NCBI RefSeq assembly: GCF_008014345.1
Contig: NZ_VPFL01000001.1
Location: 1 to 64,000 of the forward strand
DNA: 64,000 nucleotides
Direction of reading: 5' to 3'
From: Pelomicrobium methylotrophicum
GTDB taxonomy: Bacteria > Pseudomonadota > Gammaproteobacteria > Burkholderiales > UBA6910
Positions 43,378-53,819 of this stretch are shown here, piece after piece; the first letter of the stretch is position 1; every line of letters starts with the position of its first letter. The translations under genes and the position numbers were made by a program. The notes beneath the pieces were generated by a model, which was given only the letters and a program-made list of their open reading frames with translations, did no database searches and was not told where the DNA came from.

Positions 43378-44277
43378 ATGACTTCGACCGCCCAGGGTTT
43401 CCGCAGCGGCTACGTGGCGATTGTCGGCCGCCCCAACGTGGGCAAGTCCACGCTGCTCAACCACTTGGTGGGCGCCAAGATCAGCATCGTGTCCCGCCGC
43501 CCTCAGACCACCCGCCACCGGGTGCGCGGCATCCTGACCACCGATGAGGCCCAGTTGATCTTCGTCGATACCCCTGGGTTTCAAACCCTGCATGGAGGAA
43601 TGCTTAACCGTGCTCTCAATCGGAGCGTCGTTCAGACGCTGGGAGACGTGGACGTGGTGCTGATGGTGGTGGAGGCACTGCGCTTCAACGCGGGGGATCG
43701 CCAGGTCGTGGCGCTGCTTGACCGGAATCGGCCTGCCATCCTGGCCGTGAACAAAGTGGATCAGGTCAAAGACAAAAGACAGCTTCTGCCTTTCATCCAG
43801 CAAGCCGCCGAGGCTTATCCGTTCGCTGAGATCGTGCCCATCAGCGCCGAGAAGGGCACCGGTCTCGACGAGTTGGTCGCGAGCGTCCGGCAGTACCTGC
43901 CCGAGGGGCCGCCGCTTTACGACCTGGAGGAGATGACCGATGCCAGCGAACGGTTCCTCGCGCAGGAGCTCATTCGCGAGAAGTTGTTCCGGCTCCTGGG
44001 CGAGGAGCTGCCGTACGCCACCACGGTGGTGGTGGAAGCGTTCAAGGACGAGGGGGGGCTGAAGCGCATTCACGCGGTGATCTACGTGGAAAAGGAGTCC
44101 CAAAAGGCCATCGTGATCGGCCGTAAGGGAGAGAAGCTCAAAGAGATCGCCAGCCGCGCGCGCCTCGACATGGAACAGTTGTTCGGCGCCAAGGTGTTCC
44201 TGGACGTGTGGGTGAAAGTGCGTCGGGGCTGGTCCGACGACGAGAAGATGCTGAAGAGCCTCGGCTTCGGCGACTAG
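43378..44277 (+). CDS. era: GTPase Era
   Basis: This 299-aa protein has G1 GRPNVGKST, G3 DTPGF, G4 NKVDQV and a C-terminal KH domain (IVIGRKGEKLKEIASRAR then DVWVKVRRGW). Era acts in 30S ribosome assembly and 16S rRNA maturation. ATG 43378 (MTSTAQGFRSGYVAIVGR) is chosen over upstream in-frame codons inside rnc. Confidence 0.97.
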   Translation: MTSTAQGFRSGYVAIVGRPNVGKSTLLNHLVGAKISIVSRRPQTTRHRVRGILTTDEAQLIFVDTPGFQTLHGGMLNRALNRSVVQTLGDVDVVLMVVEALRFNAGDRQVVALLDRNRPAILAVNKVDQVKDKRQLLPFIQQAAEAYPFAEIVPISAEKGTGLDELVASVRQYLPEGPPLYDLEEMTDASERFLAQELIREKLFRLLGEELPYATTVVVEAFKDEGGLKRIHAVIYVEKESQKAIVIGRKGEKLKEIASRARLDMEQLFGAKVFLDVWVKVRRGWSDDEKMLKSLGFGD

Positions 44278-44287
44278 ATGAGTCCTG

Positions 44288-45025
44288 GTGGTGGGCGGGA
44301 CGCTGAACGAGCGCAGGGGCGGCGGTCAGGAAGCGGGGTTCGTGCTGCATACGTACCCCTACCGCGAGACCAGCCTCATCGCCGAGGTTCTGACGCGGGG
44401 TCACGGACGGATAGCCATGGTGGCGCGGGGGGCCAAGCGGCCGAAATCCCCGTTGCGCGGCCAGTTGCTGCCGTTTCAGCCCCTGCTTCTTTCCTGGGCT
44501 GGACGGGGCGAGCTGAAGACCCTGCTGCGGGCGGAATGGGTGGGCGGGCAGCCGCCCCTCGAAGGCCAGGCGCTCATCTGTGGCTTCTATCTCAACGAGT
44601 TGTTGCTGCGGCTCCTGCCGCGGGAGGACGCCCACGAGGCGTTGTTCGATCATTATCGCGACACGCTGGCAGCGCTTGCCCGGGGTGGCCATATCGAAGG
44701 TATCCTACGGCGGTTTGAGACGCGGCTGCTCAAGGAGCTGGGTTATGCCTTGGTGCTGGACCGGGACGTCCAGACCGGCGAGCCGATCGATCCCGGCAAG
44801 CAGTATACTTACTTGCCAGAGCGGGGTCCGGTGCCCTTCGCCGAAGGCACCGTGCAAGAGCCGATCGTCTCCGGCAGAACGCTGCTCGACATGGCGCGGG
44901 ACCATTACGACGATCCCCAGACTCAACAGCAGAGCAAGGCGCTGATGCGCACGCTCATTAACCATCTCCTCGGTGGCCAGCCGCTGCATACGCGGCAGTT
45001 GCTCAAGGACCTGCAGCATTTATGA
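44288..45025 (+). CDS. recO: DNA repair protein RecO
   Basis: This 245-aa protein has the N-terminal OB fold ([20 protein letters not shown]) and the conserved RecO helical domain ([34 protein letters not shown]). It loads RecA at gaps with RecR. The start is a GTG at 44288. The end overlaps the pdxJ ATG by four bases. Confidence 0.95.
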   Translation: MVGGTLNERRGGGQEAGFVLHTYPYRETSLIAEVLTRGHGRIAMVARGAKRPKSPLRGQLLPFQPLLLSWAGRGELKTLLRAEWVGGQPPLEGQALICGFYLNELLLRLLPREDAHEALFDHYRDTLAALARGGHIEGILRRFETRLLKELGYALVLDRDVQTGEPIDPGKQYTYLPERGPVPFAEGTVQEPIVSGRTLLDMARDHYDDPQTQQQSKALMRTLINHLLGGQPLHTRQLLKDLQHL

Positions 45026-45750
45026 TCGAGCTCGGCGTCAACATCGACCATATCGCCACGCTGCGGCAGGCGCGCGGCACGCGTTATCCGAGTCCCATCC
45101 AAGCGGCCCTGGTGGCTGAGGCCGCGGGCGCGGATGCCATCACGCTGCACCTGCGCGAGGACCGTCGTCATATCCAGGATCAGGACGTGGAAATCTTGCG
45201 CCGTGTGCTGCAGACGCGCATGAACCTGGAGAGCGCCATCACGCCCGAGATGCTGGCCTTCGCGGTGCGGGTGAAGCCCCACGACGTCTGCTTCGTCCCC
45301 GAGCGGCGGCAGGAACTGACGACAGAGGGCGGGCTTGACGTGGTGGGGCGTTTCGAAGAGGTGCGGGAAGCGTGCCGCCGTCTCGCGGGAGAGGGCATCC
45401 GAGTGTCCTTGTTTGTCGATCCCGATCCACGCCAGATCGACGCGGCGGCAAAAGCAGGGGCTCCCGTCATCGAGATCCATACGGGGCGCTACGCCGACGC
45501 TGCGACGCCCGCTGAGCAGGCGCAGGAGCTGGAGCGGGTGGCCCAGGCCGTGGCGTACGGGCTCCAGCAGGGCCTCAAGGTCAACGCCGGGCATGGGCTC
45601 AACTATCACAACGTGCAGCGCATCGCTGCCATCCCGGGGATTGCCGAGCTCAACATCGGTCACGCGATTGTGGCTCAGGCGGTGTTTGTGGGGCTGGCCG
45701 AGGCGGTTCGCAGCATGAAGGCGCTTATGCGCGAGGCGGCGAACCGGTGA
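45022..45750 (+). CDS. pdxJ: pyridoxine 5'-phosphate synthase
   Basis: This 242-aa TIM-barrel protein has [36 protein letters not shown], and [16 protein letters not shown]. PdxJ condenses 1-deoxyxylulose phosphate with aminoacetone phosphate to make vitamin B6. It is coupled to recO upstream and acpS downstream by four-base overlaps. Confidence 0.97.
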   Translation: MIELGVNIDHIATLRQARGTRYPSPIQAALVAEAAGADAITLHLREDRRHIQDQDVEILRRVLQTRMNLESAITPEMLAFAVRVKPHDVCFVPERRQELTTEGGLDVVGRFEEVREACRRLAGEGIRVSLFVDPDPRQIDAAAKAGAPVIEIHTGRYADAATPAEQAQELERVAQAVAYGLQQGLKVNAGHGLNYHNVQRIAAIPGIAELNIGHAIVAQAVFVGLAEAVRSMKALMREAANR

Positions 45751-46124
45751 TCTACGGCATCGGCACCGACATCGTCGATACCGACCGCGTCAGGCGGCTG
45801 ATGGAGCGCTATGGGGAGCGCTTTGCGCGTCGCATTCTCACCTCTCTTGAGTGGGAGCGCTTCCAGCGCGCCCGGCGCCCGGTGGCGTTCCTGGCGCTGC
45901 GCTTTGCCGCCAAAGAGGCCTTCTCCAAGGCTATGGGCACCGGGTTCCGCGCGCCGGTGCTCCCGTCCCGCATCTCGGTGCTCCAAGACCGGCTGGGCAA
46001 ACCCGGCTTTGCTTTCCATGAGACGTTGGAGGCGTACATGCGGGAGCGGGGCATCGTCGGCCACCATTTGACGCTCACCGACGAGGCACGGCTTGCCTGT
46101 GCCGTCGTCGTCCTGGAACGGTAG
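45747..46124 (+). CDS. acpS: holo-acyl-carrier-protein synthase
   Basis: This 125-aa 4'-phosphopantetheinyl transferase has [16 protein letters not shown] and the second magnesium motif [15 protein letters not shown]. It activates acyl carrier protein. The start is GTG 45747 overlapping pdxJ. Confidence 0.96.
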   Translation: MIYGIGTDIVDTDRVRRLMERYGERFARRILTSLEWERFQRARRPVAFLALRFAAKEAFSKAMGTGFRAPVLPSRISVLQDRLGKPGFAFHETLEAYMRERGIVGHHLTLTDEARLACAVVVLER

Positions 46125-46148
46125 TCACGCCTCCTGGAGGTATTCCGG

Positions 46149-47231
46149 ATGCCTCTTGGCCCCGTCATGCTGGATCTGCAGGGATGCGCGTTAACCCCGG
46201 AGGACGAGCGGCGGCTCAGGCACCCGGCCACCGGCGGCGTCATCCTCTTCAGCCGCAACTATGAGAACCCCCAACAGCTTGCCGAGCTCACGGCTGCGAT
46301 CCATGCGTTGCGCTCGCCCCCGCTTCTGATCGCGGTGGACCAAGAGGGTGGGCGGGTGCAGCGCTTTCGCGAAGGCTTCACGCGCCTTCCCCCCATGCGC
46401 AGCCTCGGGCGGCTGTGGGACCGCAACCCCCATCGAGCCCGGATCCTTGCCGAGCAGACAGGCTATGTACTGGCGGCGGAGCTACGGGCGAGCGGGGTCG
46501 ATTTCAGCTTCGCCCCTGTGCTGGACTTGGACTACGGCGTCAGCACCGTGATCGGCGACCGGGCCTTCCATGCCCATCCGGACGCGGTGGCCGAGCTTGC
46601 CAAGGAGCTGGTCCGGGGACTGCGGCGTGCCGGCATGGCTGCCGTGGGCAAGCATTTCCCGGGGCATGGGTTCGTGGTGGCCGACTCCCATGTGGAGCTG
46701 CCGACGGACGAACGGAAGCTCTCCGACCTGGCGCTGGCGGACCTGGTGCCGTTCCGGCGCCTCATGGAACACGGGCTGCCGGCCATTATGCCGGCCCATG
46801 TGGTCTATTCCGCGGTGGACACTCAGCCCGCTGGGTTCAGCGAAGTGTGGCTGAAGCGTATCCTGCGCGAGGAGCTGGGCTTCGATGGCGCGGTCTTCAG
46901 CGACGACCTGTCCATGGCGGGGGCCGCCTGCGCGGGGGAGCCGGTCGCCCGAGCGCGCGCGGCGCTGGCCGCCGGCTGCGACATGGTGCTCGTCTGTAAC
47001 GACTGTGAGGCGGCCGATGCTCTCCTCGATGAGTTGGACTTCGATCTGCCGGCCGTGAGCCTGGCGCGGCTTGCCCGCATGCACGGGCGTTCCGAGCCCG
47101 CGTCCTGGGTCCGCCTGCGGCAAAATCCCGACTATGTCGACGCGGTGCGGGCGGTTTCGGCGCTCGCCGCGGAAGCGGCGGAGCTTTCGTTGCTACCCGA
47201 TCCTACGAGCCCGTCCGGCGGCGGCAATTGA
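46149..47231 (+). CDS. nagZ: beta-N-acetylhexosaminidase
   Basis: This 360-aa family 3 glycosidase has [28 protein letters not shown] and the catalytic Asp region [10 protein letters not shown]. NagZ removes GlcNAc from muropeptides in cell-wall recycling. It is the last gene of the lepA-to-nagZ block. Confidence 0.96.
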   Translation: MPLGPVMLDLQGCALTPEDERRLRHPATGGVILFSRNYENPQQLAELTAAIHALRSPPLLIAVDQEGGRVQRFREGFTRLPPMRSLGRLWDRNPHRARILAEQTGYVLAAELRASGVDFSFAPVLDLDYGVSTVIGDRAFHAHPDAVAELAKELVRGLRRAGMAAVGKHFPGHGFVVADSHVELPTDERKLSDLALADLVPFRRLMEHGLPAIMPAHVVYSAVDTQPAGFSEVWLKRILREELGFDGAVFSDDLSMAGAACAGEPVARARAALAAGCDMVLVCNDCEAADALLDELDFDLPAVSLARLARMHGRSEPASWVRLRQNPDYVDAVRAVSALAAEAAELSLLPDPTSPSGGGN

Positions 47232-47233
47232 CC

Positions 47234-48148
47234 ATGGCGCACGTGCATCACGGGCAAGGGAGTGACTTCAACCGCCTGGGCTGGGCCCTGGGGGTCACGC
47301 TCTCTTTTGCCGCTGTGGAAGCGGTGGGGGGATGGTGGTCGGGGTCGCTCGCCCTCCTTTCCGACGCCGGGCACATGCTTTCCGACGCCTTGGCGCTCGC
47401 GCTCGCGTTGGTAGCGGCATGGGTGGCCCGGCGACCGCCCTCGCACCGGCACACTTATGGCCTGATGCGGGCCGAAGTGGTTGCTGCCCTGGCGAACGCG
47501 CTGCTCATGCTGGCTGTGGTGCTGGGCATCGCGGTGGAAGCGGTGAAGCGGCTTCAGGCCCCGCCGCCGGTCGCTGGCCTGACGGTCATGGTGATTGCGA
47601 CGGTGGGGCTCCTGGTCAACCTGGGGGTGCTTTTCATCCTCGGGCCAGCCGGTGGCGGCCTCAACGTCCGGGCGGCAGCGCTCCACGTGACGGGCGACTT
47701 GCTGGGATCGGTGGCAGCGCTCACGGCTGGAGCGGTGGTCCACTTCACGGGCTGGATGCCTGTCGACCCGCTGCTGTCGATCGCCGTCGCCTTCTTGATC
47801 CTGGCCTCCGCGATCCAAGTGGTGCGCGCAGCGCTCGCCATCCTCATGGAAGGAGTACCTCCGAACCTGGATCTCGAAGAAGTCGGGCGCACGATGGCGG
47901 AGGTGAAAGGCGTGGCCTCGGTACACGACCTCCACGTCTGGAACTTGGGGTCGGAGCAGGTCATCCTTTCGGCCCATGTGACGCTGGAGGAGCTCAAGGA
48001 GTGGCCGCGGGTCCTTGCGGAGCTGCAGCGATTGCTTCGCACGCGTTTTGGCATCGAGCACGTGACCTTGCAACCCGAAGTGCCGGTGTGGCTGAGCACC
48101 TCAAACGCCGTGCGGATTCCGATTGTCCCCGTGCAAAGCCACCATTGA
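47234..48148 (+). CDS. cation diffusion facilitator (CzcD/ZitB-like)
   Basis: This 304-aa protein begins with a His-rich segment (MAHVHHGQG) and has six predicted membrane segments. The metal-site motifs are SDAGHMLSDALAL (helix 2) and ALHVTGDLLGSVAAL (helix 5), both with the HxxxD pattern, and a soluble C-terminal domain contains SVHDLHVWNLGS. Likely zinc or cobalt efflux. TTG 47228 is an alternative start overlapping nagZ. Confidence 0.92.
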   Translation: MAHVHHGQGSDFNRLGWALGVTLSFAAVEAVGGWWSGSLALLSDAGHMLSDALALALALVAAWVARRPPSHRHTYGLMRAEVVAALANALLMLAVVLGIAVEAVKRLQAPPPVAGLTVMVIATVGLLVNLGVLFILGPAGGGLNVRAAALHVTGDLLGSVAALTAGAVVHFTGWMPVDPLLSIAVAFLILASAIQVVRAALAILMEGVPPNLDLEEVGRTMAEVKGVASVHDLHVWNLGSEQVILSAHVTLEELKEWPRVLAELQRLLRTRFGIEHVTLQPEVPVWLSTSNAVRIPIVPVQSHH

Positions 48149-48171
48149 AAAAGGCCTGGCGGGCGGATGAA

Positions 48172-48738
48172 TCAGCCTCGCTCCATGTATTCGCCGGAGT
48201 CGGTGCTGACCTTGATGCGCTCTCCTTCAGATACGAACTGCGGCACCATCACGGTGAGACCGGTCTCGGTCTTGGCCGGCTTGAAGGTGGCCGTCGCCGT
48301 GGCGGTCTTGATGCCCGGCTCGGTTTCCTTGACCGTCAGCACCACCGTGGGAGGAAGTTGCACGCCGATGGGCCGGTCGTTGTGGAAGTTGATCTGGACG
48401 TCGGTGTTGGGCAGCAGGTATTCCTTCTGACCTTCCAGAAGGTCTTCCGGGAGGGAGATCTGCTCGAAGGTCTCTTTGTCCATGAACACGTAGCTGGCCC
48501 CATCGTTGTAGAGGTACTCGAAGTCGCGGCTTTCGACGAAGGCGCGCTCGATTTTTTCATCGGTGCGAAAGCGCTGGTTGGTCTTGGTGCCGGTCTCGAT
48601 GTCCTTCATTTCCACCTGCATGAAGGCGCCGCCGCGCCCTCCCACATGGACATGGTAGGATTTGAGGACGCGCCAGACGCGCTTGTCCCACTCGATGAGG
48701 TTGCCAGCCCGGATTTCGGTTGCTAAGACTTTCGCCAT
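48172..48738 (-). CDS. efp: elongation factor P
   Basis: This 188-aa protein has the three beta-barrel domains and closing signature of EF-P (VSTDSGEYMERG; PTVVLTVKETEPGIKTAT). It relieves ribosome stalling at polyproline. The domain I loop tip reads HVGGRGGAF, with Arg35 at the position that is modified in other bacteria (Lys or Arg). No modification enzyme gene is in the window. It is convergent with the cation transporter gene. Confidence 0.96.
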   Translation of the reverse strand: MAKVLATEIRAGNLIEWDKRVWRVLKSYHVHVGGRGGAFMQVEMKDIETGTKTNQRFRTDEKIERAFVESRDFEYLYNDGASYVFMDKETFEQISLPEDLLEGQKEYLLPNTDVQINFHNDRPIGVQLPPTVVLTVKETEPGIKTATATATFKPAKTETGLTVMVPQFVSEGERIKVSTDSGEYMERG

Positions 48739-48801
48739 GGGTCACCTGTCTTGGAAAGAACCTAGAATTTTACACCAGCAAGCGAAGCCCGCAGAAGGCG
48801 C

Positions 48802-49455
48802 ATGAAGAGCTCATTCAGCACGTCGTGTCGCCGCTGCCCACGCTTGGCGGGCTACCTGCAGCGCGTTCGCAAAGAGCATCCGGGATACCATGCCAAGCCC
48901 GTGCCGTCTTTCGGCGATGTCCGCCCGCGGCTGCTGGTGGTGGGCCTCGCGCCGGGACTTCACGGCGCGAACCGCACTGGCCGCCCCTTCACCGGCGACC
49001 ATGCAGGTCGGCTCCTTTATGAGACCCTGTACCGCCATGGCTATGCAGCCGCCCCCGAGTCGCGCGACGCCGACGACGGGCTGGTGCTGACCGGCGTCCG
49101 AATCACGAACGCCGTGCGTTGCGTGCCACCGCGAAACAGGCCGCAGCCCGAGGAAGTGCGTAACTGCAATCGCTTCCTCTCGGAGGAACTCCTGGCCATG
49201 CCACCGCCGCGGGCGGTGCTGGCCTTGGGCGTCGTCGCCCACGCAGCCGTATTAATGGCCATGGGGTTACGCCCTTCAGCGTACCAGTTTGCCCACGGCG
49301 CGGTGCATGCGCTGCCGGGGAACGTGGCGCTCTTCGATAGCTACCATTGCAGTCGATATAATACGCAGACCGGTCGCTTGACCCCTGCCATGTTTGACGC
49401 CGTGTTTCGCTCCATCGGTGAATACCTGGCTGCTCCGGTAAGCGCTCGCCGTTGA
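48802..49455 (+). CDS. uracil-DNA glycosylase, family 5 (UDGb-like)
   Basis: This 217-aa protein has the family motif [20 protein letters not shown] followed by DHAG, the iron-sulfur-type cysteines near the N-terminus (CRRCPRL) and mid-protein ([12 protein letters not shown]), and a late [12 protein letters not shown] motif. It removes uracil and related bases from DNA. It overlaps the uvrC start by four bases, forming a small repair operon. Confidence 0.88.
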   Translation: MKSSFSTSCRRCPRLAGYLQRVRKEHPGYHAKPVPSFGDVRPRLLVVGLAPGLHGANRTGRPFTGDHAGRLLYETLYRHGYAAAPESRDADDGLVLTGVRITNAVRCVPPRNRPQPEEVRNCNRFLSEELLAMPPPRAVLALGVVAHAAVLMAMGLRPSAYQFAHGAVHALPGNVALFDSYHCSRYNTQTGRLTPAMFDAVFRSIGEYLAAPVSARR

Positions 49456-51308
49456 GCACGATCGGGCAACTCATCCGCATCAACGCCTTGGCTCACGCGC
49501 CCGCATCCCGCTTCGATCCTCAGGAATTCGTTTCCCGGCTTCCCCGCCTGCCCGGCGTCTATCGCATGCTGAATGCGGCAGGGGAAGTCATCTACGTCGG
49601 CAAGGCGCGCGATCTAAGGAAACGGCTCGCCTCATATTTCACGAAAACGACCCACGGGCCGCGCATTGAGCACATGGTGGGACAGGTGGCCGGCATCGAG
49701 GTCACGGTGACACGCTCGGAGGCCGAGGCGTTGCTGCTGGAAAACAATCTCATCAAGAGCCTCAGCCCGCGTTACAACATTCTATTCCGCGACGACAAGT
49801 CGTACCCTTATATCGTGGTCACCAGCCACCCATTTCCCCGGCTCGCCTTCTACCGGGGTCCCCTCGACCGTCAACACCGCTACTTCGGGCCATTTCCCAA
49901 CGCCGGGGCAGTGCGGGCCAGCATTCAACTGCTCCAGAAGGTGTTCCGGGTGCGCACTTGCGAGGACAGTGTGTTCGCCAACCGCAGCCGCCCGTGCTTG
50001 CTGCACCAGATCAAGCGTTGTACTGCGCCTTGCGTTGGACTCATTGATGCGGAGACCTACCGCGAGGACGTGCGCAACGCCATGCTGTTCCTTGAAGGCA
50101 AGCAGGAAGAGGTACTGCAGGCGCTCGCGCGCCGCATGGAAGAGGCTTCTGCGCGATGGGCGTTCGAGGAGGCGGCGGTCTATCGGGACCAGGTCCAGGC
50201 GCTGCGCCGGGTCCAGGAGCGCCAGTTCATCTCGAGCGGCAAGGCGCTGGATGCCGATGTGATCGCTGTCGCCTTTGCTGGCCCAGAAGTGTGCGTCAAC
50301 CTGGTCATGATCCGCGGCGGAAGGCATCTGGGAGACAAAAGCTTCTTCCCTCAGAACGCCGAGGACTGCGATGCCGCCGCGGCGCTGGAAGCCTTCCTTC
50401 CTCAGCACTACCTCACGCGTCCGGCCCCTCCCCTGATCGTTGTGGGAGAACCGGTAGACGTGGATGCGCTTTCGGCAGCCCTCAGCGAGAGGAGCGGCTA
50501 TCCGGTACAGATTCAGACGCGTGCAGTGGGTGAACGGAAGGCATGGCTGGAAATGGCGGCGCGCAATGCCCAGCTTGCGCTGGCTCAGCGCCTCGGGACC
50601 CATGCCACCCAGCAGGCAAGGGTGCAGGCTCTCCAGCAGGCCCTCGATCTGCCATCGGCGCCGCGCCGCATCGAGTGCTTCGACATCAGCCACACGATGG
50701 GAGAAGCGACGATCGCCGCTTGCGTCGTTTTTGAAAATCATGCCATGAAAGGCAGCGAGTACCGGCGGTTCAACATCCGCACCGTCTCGCCGGGCGACGA
50801 CTACGCGGCGATGCGCGAGGTTCTGACCCGTCGCTACCAGAAGCTGGCGGCCGGGGAGGGCAAGGTCCCCGACCTGATCCTTATCGACGGCGGTTCGGGG
50901 CAAGTGAACGCAGCCTGCGAGGTCCTCGCGGAGTTAGGCCTCAGTGATCTGACAGTGATCGGTGTGGCAAAGGGAGAGGGGCGCAAACCCGGGACCGAAG
51001 AGCTTGTTTTTCCGAAAGGGGAAAAGCGGATAAAATTGGCGCCGGAGAGCGCCGCGCTTCACCTTTTGCAGCAAATCCGCGACGAGGCACATCGGTTTGC
51101 GATCCAGGGACACCGGGCGAAGCGCCGCAAAGCGCGGGCCTCATCGCCCCTGGAGAGAATTGAGGGCGTCGGACCCAAACGCAGGCAGCGGCTTCTTGCC
51201 CGCTTCGGCGGGCTGCGCGGGCTCCTCGCCGCAAGCGTTGATGAACTAGCGAAAGTCGAGGGCATAAGCCGCGAGCTGGCCGAGCGGATCTACCGTCACC
51301 TCCATTGA
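49452..51308 (+). CDS. uvrC: excinuclease ABC subunit C
   Basis: This 618-aa protein has the GIY-YIG domain ([20 protein letters not shown]), a Cys cluster ([15 protein letters not shown]), a UvrB-binding UVR motif ([20 protein letters not shown]), the RNase H-like nuclease domain ([32 protein letters not shown]) and two helix-hairpin-helix motifs. It makes both incisions in nucleotide excision repair. The start is TTG 49452. Confidence 0.97.
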   Translation: MSTIGQLIRINALAHAPASRFDPQEFVSRLPRLPGVYRMLNAAGEVIYVGKARDLRKRLASYFTKTTHGPRIEHMVGQVAGIEVTVTRSEAEALLLENNLIKSLSPRYNILFRDDKSYPYIVVTSHPFPRLAFYRGPLDRQHRYFGPFPNAGAVRASIQLLQKVFRVRTCEDSVFANRSRPCLLHQIKRCTAPCVGLIDAETYREDVRNAMLFLEGKQEEVLQALARRMEEASARWAFEEAAVYRDQVQALRRVQERQFISSGKALDADVIAVAFAGPEVCVNLVMIRGGRHLGDKSFFPQNAEDCDAAAALEAFLPQHYLTRPAPPLIVVGEPVDVDALSAALSERSGYPVQIQTRAVGERKAWLEMAARNAQLALAQRLGTHATQQARVQALQQALDLPSAPRRIECFDISHTMGEATIAACVVFENHAMKGSEYRRFNIRTVSPGDDYAAMREVLTRRYQKLAAGEGKVPDLILIDGGSGQVNAACEVLAELGLSDLTVIGVAKGEGRKPGTEELVFPKGEKRIKLAPESAALHLLQQIRDEAHRFAIQGHRAKRRKARASSPLERIEGVGPKRRQRLLARFGGLRGLLAASVDELAKVEGISRELAERIYRHLH

Positions 51309-51331
51309 CGCATGCTCTTTGGGCTTGCCTG

Positions 51332-51904
51332 ATGACGCTCAATATTCCCAACCTTCTCACCTGGCTGCGGATCTTGCTGATTCCGGTATTCGTCGGTGTT
51401 TTCTATTTCTCCAACTACGCGCTGAGCCCCCAGCATAAGAACATCGCAGCAGCGTTCATCTTTGCCTTGGCAGCCATCACTGACTGGCTGGACGGCTACC
51501 TGGCCCGGGCCCTGCGGCAGACCTCGGCGTTTGGCGCGTTCCTCGATCCGGTGGCTGACAAGCTGATGGTCGCTGCGGCCCTCATCGTCCTGGTGGAACT
51601 GGGAAGAGTCCACGCGCTCATCGCCCTCATCATCATCGGGCGGGAGATTGCGATCTCCGCGCTCCGGGAATGGATGGCACGCATCGGGGAAAGCAAGAGC
51701 GTCGCGGTGTCCCTGCTGGGCAAGATCAAAACGGTGGCCCAGATGGCGGCGATCCTGTTGCTGCTCTATCAGGATCACCTGGTTTTAGGTGTGACGGGGC
51801 AGGGTCTTGGGACGGTCTTGATCTATCTGGCGGCCGGCCTCACCCTGTTATCGATGGCCTATTATCTGAAGATGGCTTTGCCCCGGGTCGCAGACCGGGT
51901 TTGA
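51332..51904 (+). CDS. pgsA: CDP-diacylglycerol-glycerol-3-phosphate phosphatidyltransferase
   Basis: This 190-aa integral membrane protein begins MTLNIPNLLTWLRI and has the CDP-alcohol phosphotransferase motif DWLDGYLARALRQTSAFGAF followed by LDPVADK. It makes phosphatidylglycerophosphate. Adjacent to uvrC as in many proteobacteria; an in-frame ATG at 51305 within uvrC is less likely. Confidence 0.95.
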   Translation: MTLNIPNLLTWLRILLIPVFVGVFYFSNYALSPQHKNIAAAFIFALAAITDWLDGYLARALRQTSAFGAFLDPVADKLMVAAALIVLVELGRVHALIALIIIGREIAISALREWMARIGESKSVAVSLLGKIKTVAQMAAILLLLYQDHLVLGVTGQGLGTVLIYLAAGLTLLSMAYYLKMALPRVADRV

Positions 51905-51915
51905 GCCACGTTGCC

Positions 51916-51943
51916 TTGACAGGCGTAGCGCAGGCTTTATAAT
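51916..51943 (+). promoter_or_regulatory. strong promoter of the tRNA-Gly/tRNA-Cys operon
   Basis: Perfect TTGACA (51916-51921) and TATAAT (51938-51943) lie 16 bp apart, ending 16 bases before the mature tRNA-Gly. This is the expected stable-RNA promoter placement. Confidence 0.85.
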
Positions 51944-51959
51944 TTCTATTTGATTTTTC

Positions 51960-52034
51960 GCGGGAATAGCTCAGTGGTAGAGCACAACCTTGCCAAGGTT
52001 GGGGTCGCGAGTTCGAACCTCGTTTCCCGCTCCA
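51960..52034 (+). tRNA. tRNA-Gly (GCC)
   Basis: The 75-nt sequence starts GCGGGAATAGCTCAGTGG and ends with encoded CCA. The seven-base acceptor stem, D arm, anticodon loop CTTGCCAAG (anticodon GCC) and T loop GTTCGAACC are all present. Confidence 0.98.
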
Positions 52035-52095
52035 GATTTCCGAGGGAAAGCGCCGGCTTTCCCTTTTTCATTGCCCGCACTTTCCTGAGCAGTCC

Positions 52096-52169
52096 GGCGG
52101 GGTGGCAGAGTGGTTATGCAGCGGCCTGCAAAGCCGTGGACGCCGGTTCGATTCCGACCCCCGCCTCCA
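52096..52169 (+). tRNA. tRNA-Cys (GCA)
   Basis: The 74-nt sequence starts GGCGGGGTGGCAGAGTGG and ends CCCCGCC-T-CCA. The anticodon loop CTGCAAA gives anticodon GCA; the T loop GGTTCGATTCC is normal. It follows tRNA-Gly by 61 bases. Core gene order ends here and accessory DNA begins. Confidence 0.98.
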
Positions 52170-52220
52170 AATGATTTCAATCACTTAGTAGCGCAATCGT
52201 CCGTCCCGGTCGCCGGCAAT

Positions 52221-52238
52221 TGAGAAAGTACTTTCTCA
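52221..52238. repeat. perfect 18-bp palindrome next to the IS1595-type remnant
   Basis: TGAGAAAGT/ACTTTCTCA is a perfect palindrome ending at the first base before the element's left inverted repeat. No copy is found at the right end. It could be a target feature, an operator or a short terminator for the tRNA operon. Confidence 0.7.
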
Positions 52239-52933
52239 GGTAATTCCTAAGCTTTTCGGACCAAGATTTGGTTGAGTTCTTGAATGCTGAGGGGTTTCAT
52301 GAGCTTTAGCAGCAAAGGCTTCAGATCTTGGTTTCGGTGATTGAATCGTGCGAATGACCACCTGCTCGCCGTGCGAGTGGCAAGGTGGCGTAAGCCTACC
52401 ACTCGTCGGTGGAGCAGAGCGATCTTTCCCTCGTATGCGCCTGGATTTGGCGCACCACCTCGGCCTGGTTTCGCGCCGAAAGGGGGATGGCCTTGACGCG
52501 CCCATTGCGCTACACCAGCCCAAAGACGATGACCTTGCCGCCCGCCCCCAGCCACGCTTGCCATAGCAAGTCCCACTGCAGGGGGACTCGTCGATTCCAC
52601 CGTGCCACCGAAAAGGCTCCCGCAGCGGCTCGACCATCGCACAGCAGGCCTGCCGATAAAAGCGGCTGCAGCTCGGCGCACTGGCATCGCACGAAACAAG
52701 CGCTGACGAGACACCGGCCGCCCAAAACAAACAGCTCGAGAAGGATGGTCTGCTCGAGGCTCTCAAGCGTACCGAGTCCCACGCCGAAGTCCAACTAAAG
52801 CGCTTCCCACGAGCGCCGCACTTGAGCCTTCCGTCAGAGAGCAAAGACGGCCTTGCTGTTCCGCAACCAGGACATTTCTTCGTCGCCAGACCAGTCTAAA
52901 AATGTCCGGTTTGCTTAGGACTTAGGAATTACC
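52239..52933 (-). mobile_element. decayed IS1595-family element
   Basis: Perfect 13-bp inverted repeats bound the element: GGTAATTCCTAAG (52239-52251) and its complement (52921-52933). Minus-strand fragments in shifting frames read like an IS1595-type transposase: VLSDGRLKCGARGKRFSWTS, LFVLGGRCLVSACFVRCQCA, NGRVKAIPLSARNQAEVVRQ, and the terminal NHRNQDLKPLLLKLMKPLSI QELNQILVRKA. Frameshifts and an internal deletion make it inactive. No eight-base target duplication is visible. Confidence 0.8.
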
Positions 52934-53221
52934 TAATATTATTGCAGCGTCATAAAACCCATAAGTTTCTGAAGAAGAGCGGAACGGAGCCGGAAGGGGA
53001 CACTGGAGCTTGCGCGGCACTAGAGGAAGACGGCCTCGAGCGTTCCTGGTGAAGCTCGGCTGTCATCCCGAGCGGGGAATAGGGGATCTCAAAAACCTGC
53101 AACGGCCTACATTGAACAGGAAATCCCGGGTGGCGCAGGGCATAGTCCTCCGCCCGGGCAGGGGACAGGGACGGTTCGCCTCGTTTACCGTAGCGCCTGT
53201 TTAGAATCGTTTGAATCGGTT
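52934..53221. other. intergenic stretch without a gene
   Basis: Just under 300 bases between the IS1595-type remnant and the ECF sigma gene. I see no coding similarity, RNA gene or clear promoter motif. Confidence 0.5.
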
Positions 53222-53788
53222 ATGCTCAACCGCACCCGCAGCGACGCTACGGACGAACAATTGCTGGCTGCCGTGGCCCGAGGCGAGGAGGCGGCGTTGC
53301 GCGAGCTGCACCGCCGGCACGCCAGCGCCGCGGTGCGCTTTGCTTGGCGCGTGCTGGGCGATGTGGCCGATGCCGAAGAGGCCGTCGCCGATGCGTTTTG
53401 CGATATCTGGCGAAAGGCCTGCCGTTTCAACGGCGGCTCGCGCGTGCGCACCTGGCTGCTGGGTATCGTGCGCTACAAGGCGCTGGATATCCTGCGGCGC
53501 AGCCGCGGCAGCGCGATGGAGGCGTTCGACGACGAGGCCGCGGACCCACGGGACGCCGATTCTGCGCCCGACCCAGAAGACTGCTTGGCGTTGCGGCAAG
53601 ACACCGAGCGCTTGCAGCGCTGCTTCGAGCGGCTCAGCCCGGCCCAGCGCGAGGCATTGTACCTGGCGGTGGTGGAAGGCCTGACGGTGGCCGAGATCGC
53701 GCGCATCCAGGACGTGCCGCCGGGAACGGTCGCCACGCGCATCCACCACGCGCGACGCAAGCTGCGCGAGTGTGCGCAAGGCGAGTGA
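53222..53788 (+). CDS. ECF-type RNA polymerase sigma factor
   Basis: This 188-aa protein has sigma region 2 (AVRFAWRVLGDVADAEEAVA, DAFCDIWRKACRF, RVRTWLLGIVRYKALDILRR) and region 4 (LSPAQREALYLAVVEGLTVA, EIARIQDVPPGTVATRIHHA). It is distinct from the RpoE in this window. The neighbouring gene encodes a likely membrane anti-sigma factor, so it probably responds to an envelope signal. The ATG 53222 lacks a strong ribosome site. Confidence 0.92.
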   Translation: MLNRTRSDATDEQLLAAVARGEEAALRELHRRHASAAVRFAWRVLGDVADAEEAVADAFCDIWRKACRFNGGSRVRTWLLGIVRYKALDILRRSRGSAMEAFDDEAADPRDADSAPDPEDCLALRQDTERLQRCFERLSPAQREALYLAVVEGLTVAEIARIQDVPPGTVATRIHHARRKLRECAQGE

Positions 53789-53819
53789 AATCCGCGCCCC
53801 CGGCCGACGACTCAGCGAC

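Noticed and set aside
53010-53204. Small open frame before the ECF sigma gene
   Set aside because: No ribosome site, no similarity and composition like non-coding DNA.
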